DNA of 64,000 bases from Leptospira ognonensis. GTDB taxonomy: Bacteria; Spirochaetota; Leptospiria; Leptospirales; Leptospiraceae. The position numbers and the translations under genes were made by a program. Positions 38,083-46,116 of the stretch are shown one piece after another (within the stretch, counting starts at the first letter, position 1; each line of letters begins with the position of its first letter). The DNA lies in NCBI RefSeq assembly GCF_004770745.1, contig NZ_RQGD01000002.1:62001-126000 (forward strand), read 5' to 3'. The notes below the pieces were generated by a model. It was given only the letters and a program-made list of their open reading frames with translations, did not search any database and was not told the DNA's origin.

Positions 38083-39153
38083 TTACATTAAAGGGGAAAA
38101 TTCTGTCATGGTGGTGATACCTTGGTATCTGAGACCAGTATCTAAATTGTATCCACCATAGGTTTCCAAAATCTTCGATCGACTCTCTGGCGAAAAGCTA
38201 TATTCGTAAGCGCGAGTGAGGATTTCTTTCGCTTTCAGGCTCGCTTGGTTTAGCAATTCAATGAAGGAGTCCTCGAAAACCAATTTAGAATCAGCCGGAT
38301 AATGCCAACTTCGTTTTTCATCATTCATGATTTTAGGGTTTACCGTTTCACGAGCGGGTAACATAAGAACGCCAGCCTGGTATTTGTGAAAGGTCAGTTG
38401 GTCCACCATGTTTACGAGACCACGCATGAACCGAGATCGCGAGTCCAAGGTGGAAGTAAATCTATAGAATCCCATATAAGAATCGTTTAATATATCACCA
38501 GGTATAATCTTCTTTTCTGATCCTAAATATTGCGCGGCAAACTCAGTCGGAAATGTGGTTTTAAGGGCTGACAACCAAAATTGCCAGAGTATGGGATCCA
38601 TTTTGTTTTTAATTCCCACCGTTCGGTGGCGGATATCAATGTATTGGGGGAAATCATATTCCTCGGGGCTCATACCCCAGCGGTAATGTAATAATAAGCT
38701 GTCGAGACCAAACTCAACTCGCATATGATTGATTTGCGCCTGATAAGAAATCTTCTTATCGTCATTATAATAATCGCCTGAGATATAAAAAATATAAGGA
38801 TGGGTTTGTATATCCACAACGCAGTGGCAGATATAACCAAGTGTAAATGCTAGGTACCGATCCCGGTAGAGTGTCATCTCGGTATCATTGATTTCATCAA
38901 GGAAATTTAGGATAAGCTCTGTTACACGAGAGTGATGTGCAAGGTCGCCCCAGAAGGCTGCTTTTTTTGTCAGTTGGGGTCTTAGCACATGGTAAAAATA
39001 GAATATATCTGGAGCCACGGCGCCAAGATAGGCGTATGAGGAAACTTCAGGTCGGTTGAGAAGGGCAGCAATCTTTCTCTGGGTGGCATTTCCATGTTCG
39101 AGGTGTTTTTTGACCTGAGAGAGTGCTTCTATGTGTGTGATCTTTCCTGCCAT
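38083..39153 (-). CDS. zinc-dependent phospholipase C-like protein
   Basis: The 356-residue helical protein resembles the zinc-dependent PLC family. It has LGAVAPDIFYFYHV, then AHHSRVTELILNFL, GYICHCVVDIQTHPYIFY and NHMRVEFGLDSLLLHYR, supplying the His and Asp ligands of a trinuclear zinc site. It lacks a signal peptide, unlike the secreted toxins, so an intracellular lipid or storage function is more likely. First gene of the minus-strand envelope run, 25 bases before PBP1A and divergent from lysA. Confidence 0.75.
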   Translation of the reverse strand: MAGKITHIEALSQVKKHLEHGNATQRKIAALLNRPEVSSYAYLGAVAPDIFYFYHVLRPQLTKKAAFWGDLAHHSRVTELILNFLDEINDTEMTLYRDRYLAFTLGYICHCVVDIQTHPYIFYISGDYYNDDKKISYQAQINHMRVEFGLDSLLLHYRWGMSPEEYDFPQYIDIRHRTVGIKNKMDPILWQFWLSALKTTFPTEFAAQYLGSEKKIIPGDILNDSYMGFYRFTSTLDSRSRFMRGLVNMVDQLTFHKYQAGVLMLPARETVNPKIMNDEKRSWHYPADSKLVFEDSFIELLNQASLKAKEILTRAYEYSFSPESRSKILETYGGYNLDTGLRYQGITTMTEFSPLM

Positions 39154-39177
39154 AACCTTTATTTTTGACTTTTAAGA

Positions 39178-40476
39178 ATGGAACCTTTTTTAAGGATTAT
39201 CTTAATTCCTATGACATCAATCGAAAAACTTAAGTTTTTACCAGAAGCCCAAGTGCGGTCCATCGCAGAGACCTTTGGAACCCCCGTTTTTGTTTATTCA
39301 CAGACCGAAATTGAAAAAAAATGTGAAGAAGCTTTACAATTTCCCAATGCCTTTGGGCTTGAAGTGCGCTATGCCATGAAGGCAAATCCCAATGCCAACA
39401 TTTTAAAAATTATGAAAGCAAAGGGTATTTGCATAGATGCCTCTTCAGAATATGAAGTAACTAGGGCCCTTGCCTGTGGCTTTTCACCTGCTTCCATCAT
39501 GATCACTTCCCAACAATTCCCAAAAGATTTAGAGAGTTTCGTAAAGGCCGGAGTAATTTTCAATGCATGCTCTCTCAAACAATTAGAAGCTTACGGTAAG
39601 TCCTTTCCAGGCGGTTCTTTGTCGATTCGATTCAACCCAGGACTAGGTTCTGGTCATACCAAAAAAACCGATGTCGGAGGAGTCGCCTCGGCATTTGGAA
39701 TCTGGCATGAAAAATTGTCTGAAGTAAAGGAATTGGTTCGGAAATACAACCTGCGTGTAACAAAAGTTCATACACATATTGGTTCTGGAAGTGATCCAGA
39801 AGTTTGGAAAGCTGTGGCAAAATATACTTTAGAATACGCAGAAGCTTTCGAAACAGTGACAACAGTTAGCTTAGGCGGAGGGTATAAAGTGGGAAGGATG
39901 GAGGATGAAAAGTCCACTGACTTGCAAAAAATTGGGGAACCAGTAAAACAACAGTTTATCGAGTTTGCAGAAAAGCACGGCCGAAAGTTGAAGCTGGAAA
40001 TCGAACCTGGAACCTTTCTGATCGCACTTTGCGGCTCACTCATCGCTTCTGTAGATGATAAAATAGATACAGGTAGTAAAGGATACACCTTCCTAAAATT
40101 GGACACAGGAATGGATGCAAACACAAGACCTTCACTTTACGGGGCAAGGCACCCGCTCATAACTGTGAAGCGAGGAGGCGAGGCAACTGGTAAGATTGAA
40201 GAATACGTTGTCGTTGGACATTGCTGCGAATCGGGTGATCTTTTCACACAGAAAGAAGGTGGAGAGGCAGTGACTAGAACTATGGCGGAAGCCGAGGTAG
40301 GGGACCTTGTTGTGATGGAAGCAGTCGGAGCGTATTGTTCCAGTATGTCTACAAAAAATTATAATAGCTTTCCTGAAACAGGGGAAGTCCTTCTTACACA
40401 AAGCGGTGAGGCAAAGCTGATTCGTAAAAAGCAGGAAGTTTCAGAAATTTATAAAAATGAGATATTGGTAATTTAA
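39178..40476 (+). CDS. lysA: diaminopimelate decarboxylase-like PLP enzyme
   Basis: A fold type III PLP decarboxylase of 432 residues. The PLP-binding Lys is in YAMKANPN; other blocks are ASSEYEVTRAL, HTHIGSGSDP, VSLGGGYKVG, EIEPGTFLI and the active-site Cys segment VGHCCESGDL followed by GAYCSSMS. LysA makes lysine from meso-DAP; specificity within the family (carboxynorspermidine or ornithine decarboxylases) cannot be proven here, so the symbol is tentative. The ATG at 39211 (MTSIEKLKFL) may be the true start. ispD follows by five bases. Confidence 0.85.
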   Translation: MEPFLRIILIPMTSIEKLKFLPEAQVRSIAETFGTPVFVYSQTEIEKKCEEALQFPNAFGLEVRYAMKANPNANILKIMKAKGICIDASSEYEVTRALACGFSPASIMITSQQFPKDLESFVKAGVIFNACSLKQLEAYGKSFPGGSLSIRFNPGLGSGHTKKTDVGGVASAFGIWHEKLSEVKELVRKYNLRVTKVHTHIGSGSDPEVWKAVAKYTLEYAEAFETVTTVSLGGGYKVGRMEDEKSTDLQKIGEPVKQQFIEFAEKHGRKLKLEIEPGTFLIALCGSLIASVDDKIDTGSKGYTFLKLDTGMDANTRPSLYGARHPLITVKRGGEATGKIEEYVVVGHCCESGDLFTQKEGGEAVTRTMAEAEVGDLVVMEAVGAYCSSMSTKNYNSFPETGEVLLTQSGEAKLIRKKQEVSEIYKNEILVI

Positions 40477-40481
40477 GTAAC

Positions 40482-41171
40482 ATGCGCAACATCCATGCGA
40501 TCATACTTGCTGGAGGAACTGGTACTCGGTTAGGTGGTGACAAGCCGAAACAATTCCTTGAGATCGCTGGAAAACCGCTTATACTTTATTCACTTGAAAG
40601 GTTTAAAAATTGGGGACTATGTAAATCCATAACCATTGTTTGCCATGCAGATTGGATCCTATTTATGGAAAAAACAGTTGGTGGACATCTTGAGGGCAAC
40701 GATCAGATCATTGAGGGTGGAAAAACGAGACACGAATCCACACTTAAGGCCCTACGAAGTCTGATCTGGGATCAGGAAGATATTCTTATGATTCACGATG
40801 CGGCAAGACCTTTCTTTCTCAGTTTAGAGCTCGACGAACTGATTGGCTCAGCTCGAATCTATGGCGCAAGTACACTCGCGCTGCAGGCAACAGAGACAGT
40901 AGTCCTTTCTAAATCGCAGGGGAGTTATACAGAATCATCCATTCCACGTGACGAATTGTTTTTTGTCAAAACCCCACAAGCGGTTACGGGAAGTATTTTG
41001 CATAGATTGCTGGCGCTAGGTGACATTCCGAACGAACAACATCCGACAGATCTCTGTTCTTGGGTCGAAAGACTCGGAGAAAAAACAGGAATCGTCTTAT
41101 GCGATCCAAGGAATATCAAAGTGACTAGGAGCGAAGATACAGAGGTGGTTTTAAATTACTTAAACTCTTAG
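40482..41171 (+). CDS. ispD: 2-C-methyl-D-erythritol 4-phosphate cytidylyltransferase
   Basis: IspD joins CTP to methylerythritol phosphate in the non-mevalonate isoprenoid pathway. The 229-residue protein has the nucleotidyltransferase start AIILAGGTGTRLGGDKPKQF, HDAARPFF and KTPQAVTGSIL. The last part (NIKVTRSEDTEVV) matches the family. It is coupled to lysA (five-base gap) and overlaps the convergent PilZ gene by four bases. ispF, often adjacent elsewhere, is absent. Confidence 0.95.
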   Translation: MRNIHAIILAGGTGTRLGGDKPKQFLEIAGKPLILYSLERFKNWGLCKSITIVCHADWILFMEKTVGGHLEGNDQIIEGGKTRHESTLKALRSLIWDQEDILMIHDAARPFFLSLELDELIGSARIYGASTLALQATETVVLSKSQGSYTESSIPRDELFFVKTPQAVTGSILHRLLALGDIPNEQHPTDLCSWVERLGEKTGIVLCDPRNIKVTRSEDTEVVLNYLNS

Positions 41172-42268
41172 CGTCCGTGGAAGATTCTAAATTTCTGCTT
41201 CCAAACCCAAACTTTAAATTTCGCCACATTTTCTACCGATTCGATTTGCAACCCATATCCTTTTGGTTTTCCATAACGCGCGTTTGGGTTTGACCATCTG
41301 ACTATTCCTTTTAAGGCGATGTTACCAGAACGGGTATGAATTTTGATCGAAAGCGGGACGTTCAATTCGTAGACGATTTCGGATTTGATATAGAGACCCT
41401 CGGTGGAAATGTTTACGAGTTCTCCTGTAGATTCATTTGCTTCTGTTTTACCAGCAGAGATTTCATTTTGGACCGGATATCTTGGAGAAAAAACACGAGC
41501 GAGAAATTTTAAAAACTCTTCTCTGATCTCTTTCTGGTTGGATTCAAAATGAAAGCGAATCCCCGCGGTTTCCATTCCCTCATCATCCCTATCAATGCGG
41601 ATCACTTCCCCTTTGATCCCTATGTCCATCAGTTCTCTTTTTTCATTTTCAAGTTTAAGGTTGATGGCAATCCATTCCCCTTCTTTCAAACCGTGTTCGG
41701 AAACGAGAGGAAGAAGGGCTCCCGTTCCGGAAACATTAATCGTAAAGCCGTCACCGACTTTTTCGGAGTTGTTTGTTTGCCAATGGAAAGGAATCGGATG
41801 TGTTTCCCGGTAACCACCTCGCCACCCTCTATCAATGGAACTTAAATAAGGTGCCGAAATCTCTCTTCTTAAAAAATAGAAAATCGCGCCTAGAGTGATG
41901 GAGGTAAAAATCGCATTGCCTATGATTTCGGGAGTTTGCAAACGTACGCCTGCTAGGAATAATTTTTTCCCAAGACTGATCCAAGCGATCATCCAAACAT
42001 TATACGAAGCAAGAATGGTCGCAAATAAGAGAAAAAGATAATACCCAAATTTCTTTTTCGTCAGAAGACCGTAAGCAATGATGATGCTGAGTCCAGAAAG
42101 TACGTATTGTAAAGGCTGGATGCGTTCAAAGACATGAGTCCAATTTTGATGGCTTAGATCATACAGCGCCGCAGTAAAAAATAAATTCAAAATCGGAATG
42201 GAGATGAACAGAATAGATACGAAAAGAATCGGAACCGGGTAGTTAAAAATACGTAAGGACATTGGCAA
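41168..42268 (-). CDS. membrane protein with two PilZ-like domains
   Basis: The 366-residue protein has four N-terminal membrane helices (about 10-130). Two PilZ-like beta-barrels follow: the first carries TINVSGTGALLPL, the second LVNISTEGLYIKS. The N-terminal RxxxR signature of c-di-GMP binding is weak in both (the first begins YRETHPIPFHW), so ligand binding is uncertain. Proteins like this couple c-di-GMP levels to envelope or motility functions. It is convergent with ispD and followed upstream by two cNMP-binding proteins on the same strand, suggesting a small nucleotide-signal cluster. Confidence 0.8.
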   Translation of the reverse strand: MPMSLRIFNYPVPILFVSILFISIPILNLFFTAALYDLSHQNWTHVFERIQPLQYVLSGLSIIIAYGLLTKKKFGYYLFLLFATILASYNVWMIAWISLGKKLFLAGVRLQTPEIIGNAIFTSITLGAIFYFLRREISAPYLSSIDRGWRGGYRETHPIPFHWQTNNSEKVGDGFTINVSGTGALLPLVSEHGLKEGEWIAINLKLENEKRELMDIGIKGEVIRIDRDDEGMETAGIRFHFESNQKEIREEFLKFLARVFSPRYPVQNEISAGKTEANESTGELVNISTEGLYIKSEIVYELNVPLSIKIHTRSGNIALKGIVRWSNPNARYGKPKGYGLQIESVENVAKFKVWVWKQKFRIFHGR

Positions 42269-42326
42269 AAAATATCAACGAGCCAAGAGCAAAGTCAAGA
42301 ATTATTTGAGCTTAGTTTTTAGGCAT

Positions 42327-42899
42327 TCACTCCGTTTTTGGGGTCTCTACGGGTGCGCCTGTCAAAGAAGGATCTATGGGTATCGGCAATTCGGCGGGGG
42401 GCTCTTCTCCTTCGCCAACATTCTCGTTAGGCGTTTCGCTGGAATTAACGTTTGTTGTATTGCTTTTGTAGAGATCCATCTGATTTATCATTTCATGCAA
42501 TTCCTGTTTTCTTTCCTCTACCTTTTCTTCCACTTCGGTTAAGCGACGAATGACACTATTGAGAAGCACAGATAAGAACCCTGGACTATGATTTCCCATT
42601 CCTAAAAATACAGTTTTTGTGATGATCCCCACCTTTGTATCGTCTGAAATTGCTATGACATTGGCGGCACGGGGTGCCCTTTGGATGAGCGCAAGTTCAC
42701 CAAAAAATTCACCAGGACCAATTTGGCGTAATATGAGTTCTTCACCCATTCCCGTGGTTTTAGTGACCATAAGTTTTCCAGAAAAGACAAAATACATGAT
42801 GCCATTGGAATCTTCTCCCTCACTAAAGACTTTCGTATCCTTTGGGAAGTGTTTAACGGCAACGGAACTTAAATAGTTTTTGATGTGTTCATTGCTCAA
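42327..42899 (-). CDS. cyclic nucleotide-binding domain protein
   Basis: The 190-residue protein has one cNMP-binding beta-roll (about 15-130) with the phosphate-binding cassette GPGEFFGELALIQRAPRAANV. A short helix with a coiled-coil segment (LTEVEEKVEERKQELHEM) and a Pro-rich, acidic tail follow. No helix-turn-helix is present, so it is not a CRP-type regulator. It overlaps the upstream paralogue by 11 bases. Confidence 0.88.
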   Translation of the reverse strand: MSNEHIKNYLSSVAVKHFPKDTKVFSEGEDSNGIMYFVFSGKLMVTKTTGMGEELILRQIGPGEFFGELALIQRAPRAANVIAISDDTKVGIITKTVFLGMGNHSPGFLSVLLNSVIRRLTEVEEKVEERKQELHEMINQMDLYKSNTTNVNSSETPNENVGEGEEPPAELPIPIDPSLTGAPVETPKTE

Positions 42900-43317
42900 C
42901 GTCGTGATCCTTTACCATTTCATTAATCATTTTTTCAATTTCCGTGAGTCTTGCTTCTGCTCTTCTAAGTTTATCAACGGAGCTTCTGAGAAGGTGAAAG
43001 AGAAATTGTGCATTGATGCGTGCTAATTTTTCAAACTGGTCTTCACGTAGGATGCCGAGCCTAGCTTGTGCGGAGACAACACTGATGGTCATCGCACGCG
43101 GTCTGCGTGTGATCAGGGCCAATTCCCCAAAAAACTCACCAGGTCCCAGTCCACGGATGACTTCCTGCATCCCGTCCGGATTTTTTTTTGTGACAGCAAA
43201 CATACCTTGCATGATGCAAAACATACTACCATCATGTGCATCGCCTTCGCGGAAAATGATATCCCCTCTCATGTAAACTTGAGTGGAGATGTTTTGCATA
43301 TATTCAAGAATGTTCAT
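42889..43317 (-). CDS. cyclic nucleotide-binding domain protein, paralogue
   Basis: The 142-residue protein is almost only a cNMP-binding domain with the cassette GPGEFFGELALITRRPRAMT and a C-terminal coiled coil (SVDKLRRAEARLTEIEKMI). It is clearly a tandem duplicate of the next gene, which it overlaps by 11 bases; the shared coiled coil suggests homo- or heterodimers. Arg in RRPRAMT fits cAMP/cGMP phosphate binding. Confidence 0.88.
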   Translation of the reverse strand: MNILEYMQNISTQVYMRGDIIFREGDAHDGSMFCIMQGMFAVTKKNPDGMQEVIRGLGPGEFFGELALITRRPRAMTISVVSAQARLGILREDQFEKLARINAQFLFHLLRSSVDKLRRAEARLTEIEKMINEMVKDHDVEQ

Positions 43318-43643
43318 TTTGATCTGTAAAAGGAAAAGATTAAAAAGTGGGGAAGGGCTGTCATTCGCAAATTTTCAAATTTAATTCGGAGAAATACTAA
43401 TATTACGATTTTGTGTGGCGCCTCGGCTTCGTTAGTTGGATTTGAATTCGATACTAAAAAACGATCCCGCTCGCCGCTTCCCTCTTTGCTTTGCAAAGGA
43501 GGTCCGCGTTGATCGGTGGCGCAGGGTTTTGTTCACCTAATATAGGATATTATATTAAACCCAATATCCTTCTTAGATTGCCTCCCGCAGGAGAGTGTCA
43601 CATCTAGGATACTTTTTGTGATCCTCGATCAGATGGACTGAGA
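43318..43643. repeat. non-coding region with repeat-like DNA and an inverted repeat
   Basis: This 326-base gap has no supported gene. Its left half (about 43410-43530) is GC-richer than its surroundings and looks like dispersed intergenic repeat DNA; only one copy lies in this window, so this is impression, not proof. AGGATATT (43544-43551) and AATATCCT (43563-43570) form a perfect 8-bp inverted repeat with an 11-base loop. Confidence 0.4.
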
Positions 43644-43871
43644 TTAGACAGTGGGAAACATTTGCACTGTCACCTTCTCCCAATACTCCTCCAAAATTTC
43701 TAGATCCACCGCCCATTCTGCAAGCTCTTCTGTTTTGAATTTATCAAGTCCACTGAGAAGGGCAGTCACTAAGTTTACCTGTAAGTCCATGATATCGTCT
43801 TCGATTTGTTCTAGGTGTGCTTCGATGCCTTCTTCTATTTGGATTTTGCAGTCGAGGATCGGGTGTTTCAT
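43644..43871 (-). CDS. small acidic protein of unknown function
   Basis: With the ATG at 43871 the protein has 75 residues. AAGGAG stands eight bases before this ATG; an open frame upstream to 43946 has no such site. It is acidic and helical (EEGIEAHLEQIEDDIMDLQV, then WAVDLEILEEYWEKV) and probably forms a coiled coil. I recognise no family. Confidence 0.6.
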   Translation of the reverse strand: MKHPILDCKIQIEEGIEAHLEQIEDDIMDLQVNLVTALLSGLDKFKTEELAEWAVDLEILEEYWEKVTVQMFPTV

Positions 43872-43935
43872 GGTGGTCTCCTTACAGAGAATAGTATAGT
43901 GAGGAGGTGGGACAAAATGGGAGGGGTGTATCTCA

Positions 43936-44302
43936 AAACGGTTCAAGTCCGTCGGACATTATACTTGATGAAAATTGGAATTAGGTGAAGGGGTAAAGAA
44001 AAAGCAATGTTGCGGGAACGGAGCCAGGGATGGCGGAGTGGTCTGCCTTGGGGCATGGACGTCTCCTAGCAGACGAGCGACATTACTTTTTCTTTTGCGG
44101 GCGGAGGGACTTGCCCTCTCTGTGGTTTTGCCTTCATGGCAAAACACACTCCGAGTCACGGAAACCTCGACCTCAGCCCTCCTGGCTTCGTTCCAAGAAA
44201 ACTCGCTTCCTATGGGTCGCTCCTTTTCTTGCTCGGTTTCCCGTTCAAGTCCCTCGAATTTAGTATGGAATCTGAATTTTATATAAGGAAGGATTATCTT
44301 AT
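43936..44302. repeat. non-coding region with tRNA-derived fragments
   Basis: No gene is supported here. TTGCGGGCGGAGGGACTTG at 44095-44113 is an exact 19-base direct copy of the 3' end of the neighbouring tRNA-Leu (44302-44320). GTTCAAGTCCCTC at 44243-44255 is an inverted copy of its T-arm. GGTTCAAGTCCG near 43940 resembles another T-arm. A hairpin GTTTTGCC/GGCAAAAC lies at 44125-44145. The stretch looks like debris of tRNA genes or of an element inserted at the tRNA. Confidence 0.5.
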
Positions 44303-44384
44303 TGCGGGCGGAGGGACTTGAACCCCCATGCCTCTCGGCGCCAGAACCTAAATCTGGTGCGTCTGCCAATTTCGCCACGCCCGC
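44303..44384 (-). tRNA. tRNA-Leu (anticodon UAG)
   Basis: The minus strand folds with acceptor GCGGGCG/CGCCCGC, D-arm TGGCGAAATTGGCAGACGC, anticodon stem CCAGA/TCTGG around TTTAGGT (TAG), a long variable arm (CGCCGAGAGGCA) and T-arm GGGGG-TTCAAGT-CCCTC. CCA is not encoded. Length and long variable arm fit class II tRNA-Leu. Confidence 0.93.
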
Positions 44385-44463
44385 AAAGTGTCGTATAGGC
44401 AGTCTCCAAAATGGCCACAGACTGTCCAGAAGTAATTAGCATAAGGGTTTTCTCTGCTCTTGG

Positions 44464-45078
44464 TCAAATCTCGGTTTTGAAACCGTATACGACAAAATTG
44501 GAACCGCAAGGGGGAGTGGGCGGGCAGTAGACGCCGTAGATGCCGGATCTGTGGTGGATGCGAACAAATACCTTCGATGTTTCCGTCCAAGGTAAGTTGT
44601 AATCGACTTCAAACATCAAGTAGTTCAACCAGGCCCGCGATTCAATGTCATCAAAATTGATCCGACCTCGGTCATAACCAACTGCCAGATTTTCTAACTT
44701 CGGATTTTGCGTGGCAACAGATTGTCCTTCGCCTAAGGCAAAACTCATAGGAAGGCCAAAGATATTTGGAATGCGTGCAATGGCTACACCTACACCTTCA
44801 TAATGATTCATCGCTCCCGTATGTTTGGCCAAGAGACCCTCTAACTCAAATTCGAAGATGGAATACTTACGGTTGATCTTTCGATTCACTCCGATTCCAT
44901 ATATATAGGAGGGCCGGTATTTAAAATCCAAGTTAAAGGAAATCGGCGCGAGATCAGAATTAACATAGATCCCTCCAAAACCGAGTATACTGTAGTTTGG
45001 TGCAAAAAATGGTTCACTCGAAGAAAGTGTGCAAGGTAACAATAAAAATATCAAAAAAAGAAATGATAATCTTTTCAT
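44464..45078 (-). CDS. exported beta-barrel protein, PagL/acyloxyacyl hydrolase-like
   Basis: The 204-residue protein has a signal peptide (MKRLSFLFLIFLLLPCTLSS) and alternating beta-strand pattern of a small outer membrane barrel. Near the C-terminus VFVRIHHRSGIYG and GSNFVVYGFKTEI resemble lipid A 3-O-deacylase (PagL-type) proteins, in which a His and Ser two apart are catalytic; here HRS is present. If right, it trims lipid A in the outer membrane. This assignment rests on motif resemblance only. The last strand ends in a charged residue rather than an aromatic one. Confidence 0.6.
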   Translation of the reverse strand: MKRLSFLFLIFLLLPCTLSSSEPFFAPNYSILGFGGIYVNSDLAPISFNLDFKYRPSYIYGIGVNRKINRKYSIFEFELEGLLAKHTGAMNHYEGVGVAIARIPNIFGLPMSFALGEGQSVATQNPKLENLAVGYDRGRINFDDIESRAWLNYLMFEVDYNLPWTETSKVFVRIHHRSGIYGVYCPPTPPCGSNFVVYGFKTEI

Positions 45079-45165
45079 ATGGGTTCAAAAATGAGTCAAA
45101 TCTCCGTTAATTGGCATCGATAAAACCTATAGAATGGATTCTCGCAGATAGAGGTAAATGTAAAA

Positions 45166-46116
45166 TTATTTTTTACGATTCCAAAAGGCGGAAAAAAAAT
45201 CCCTAAAATAAAGCCTTAGGAAGTGAGATAAATACAGTTTCCGAAGCAGTCCTGCTTCTTTGAGTTTATCTATGTTGGCAAATGCCCGGAGTTTTTCTGG
45301 ATTTAGAATTGTATAAACTTTTGATATTCTATCCTCTTCGAGCTGCAGATATTGTAAAAACGTAGGTACGTTATCCTTATATCCAATCACAGCTTTTTTA
45401 CCATTCGCTTGGGTGAAGTAGAAGCTATCTGCTGTGCCACGATTGGCGCTTGTTTTGATTAGAAAACGAACAGTCCTTTCCAGGCCCGAAATCGGAATCC
45501 TCGCCGCATGGACTTTCCCGCCACCGTCTGAATAAGAGATGATTTCTTCTCGCATAAGACTTGATAACTTCGTAGCATCTTTCGAATAACAAGCATAAAT
45601 GAATTCATCAAGAAGTTCAGCGCGTATCGTTTCCGAGGTTGTAAACTTTGATTTTCGATCCTTGAGGCTTGTTTTTGCTCTTTTTAATACCTGCCTGCAA
45701 TTCTCTGGCTTTTTCCCAACAATCTCAGAAATCCATTCATATTCAAAATCAAAAGCTTCTCTTAAAATGTAAACTGCCCTCTCGATAGGATTTAATCTTT
45801 CCAGAATGACGAGGAAGGCGAAATCGATTTGATCGGTAGAGCCTCCCTCCTGTATTGTCGGAATTGGTTCAGGTAAGTAGGGACCTATGTAGGTTTCCTT
45901 TCTTCTCGCCGCTTTTTTTAGCAGATCATATGCAAGATGAGCTACCATCTTTCCTAGGTAAGCCTTTAGATTTGAAATCTCACCTAAGCGAAGTTTTTGG
46001 AAACGAAGATAGGACTCTTGTATGATATCTTCGCTATCTTGATAGCTGCCAGTAATACGGTAGACAATCGAAAAAAGATATTGTTTAAGAGAAATGAATA
46101 ATGCTATATCATTCAT
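45166..46116 (-). CDS. ECF41-type sigma factor with SnoaL-like C-terminal domain
   Basis: The 316-residue protein has sigma region 2 (RITGSYQDSEDIIQESYLRF), region 4 (LNPIERAVYILREAF; PENCRQVLKRA) and a C-terminal SnoaL-like extension. All three hallmark motifs of the ECF41 group are seen: YLPEP (80-84, usually WLPEP), DGGGK (197-201) and NPEKL (272-276, usually NPDKL). In this group the extension takes the place of an anti-sigma factor. The GTG at 46128 is an alternative start. It overlaps the FAD oxidoreductase stop by eight bases, so both form one operon behind an ECF41-like promoter, implying autoregulation. Confidence 0.9.
   Translation of the reverse strand: MNDIALFISLKQYLFSIVYRITGSYQDSEDIIQESYLRFQKLRLGEISNLKAYLGKMVAHLAYDLLKKAARRKETYIGPYLPEPIPTIQEGGSTDQIDFAFLVILERLNPIERAVYILREAFDFEYEWISEIVGKKPENCRQVLKRAKTSLKDRKSKFTTSETIRAELLDEFIYACYSKDATKLSSLMREEIISYSDGGGKVHAARIPISGLERTVRFLIKTSANRGTADSFYFTQANGKKAVIGYKDNVPTFLQYLQLEEDRISKVYTILNPEKLRAFANIDKLKEAGLLRKLYLSHFLRLYFRDFFSAFWNRKK

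Noticed and set aside
43314..43496. 60-residue minus-strand frame in the repeat-like region
   Set aside because: No ribosome site and no protein-like composition; it lies in non-coding repeat-like DNA.
43959..44378. Open frame on the minus strand beginning MAKLADAPDLGSG
   Set aside because: This is the well-known false frame that arises from reading through a tRNA gene; it overlaps tRNA-Leu and repeat debris.
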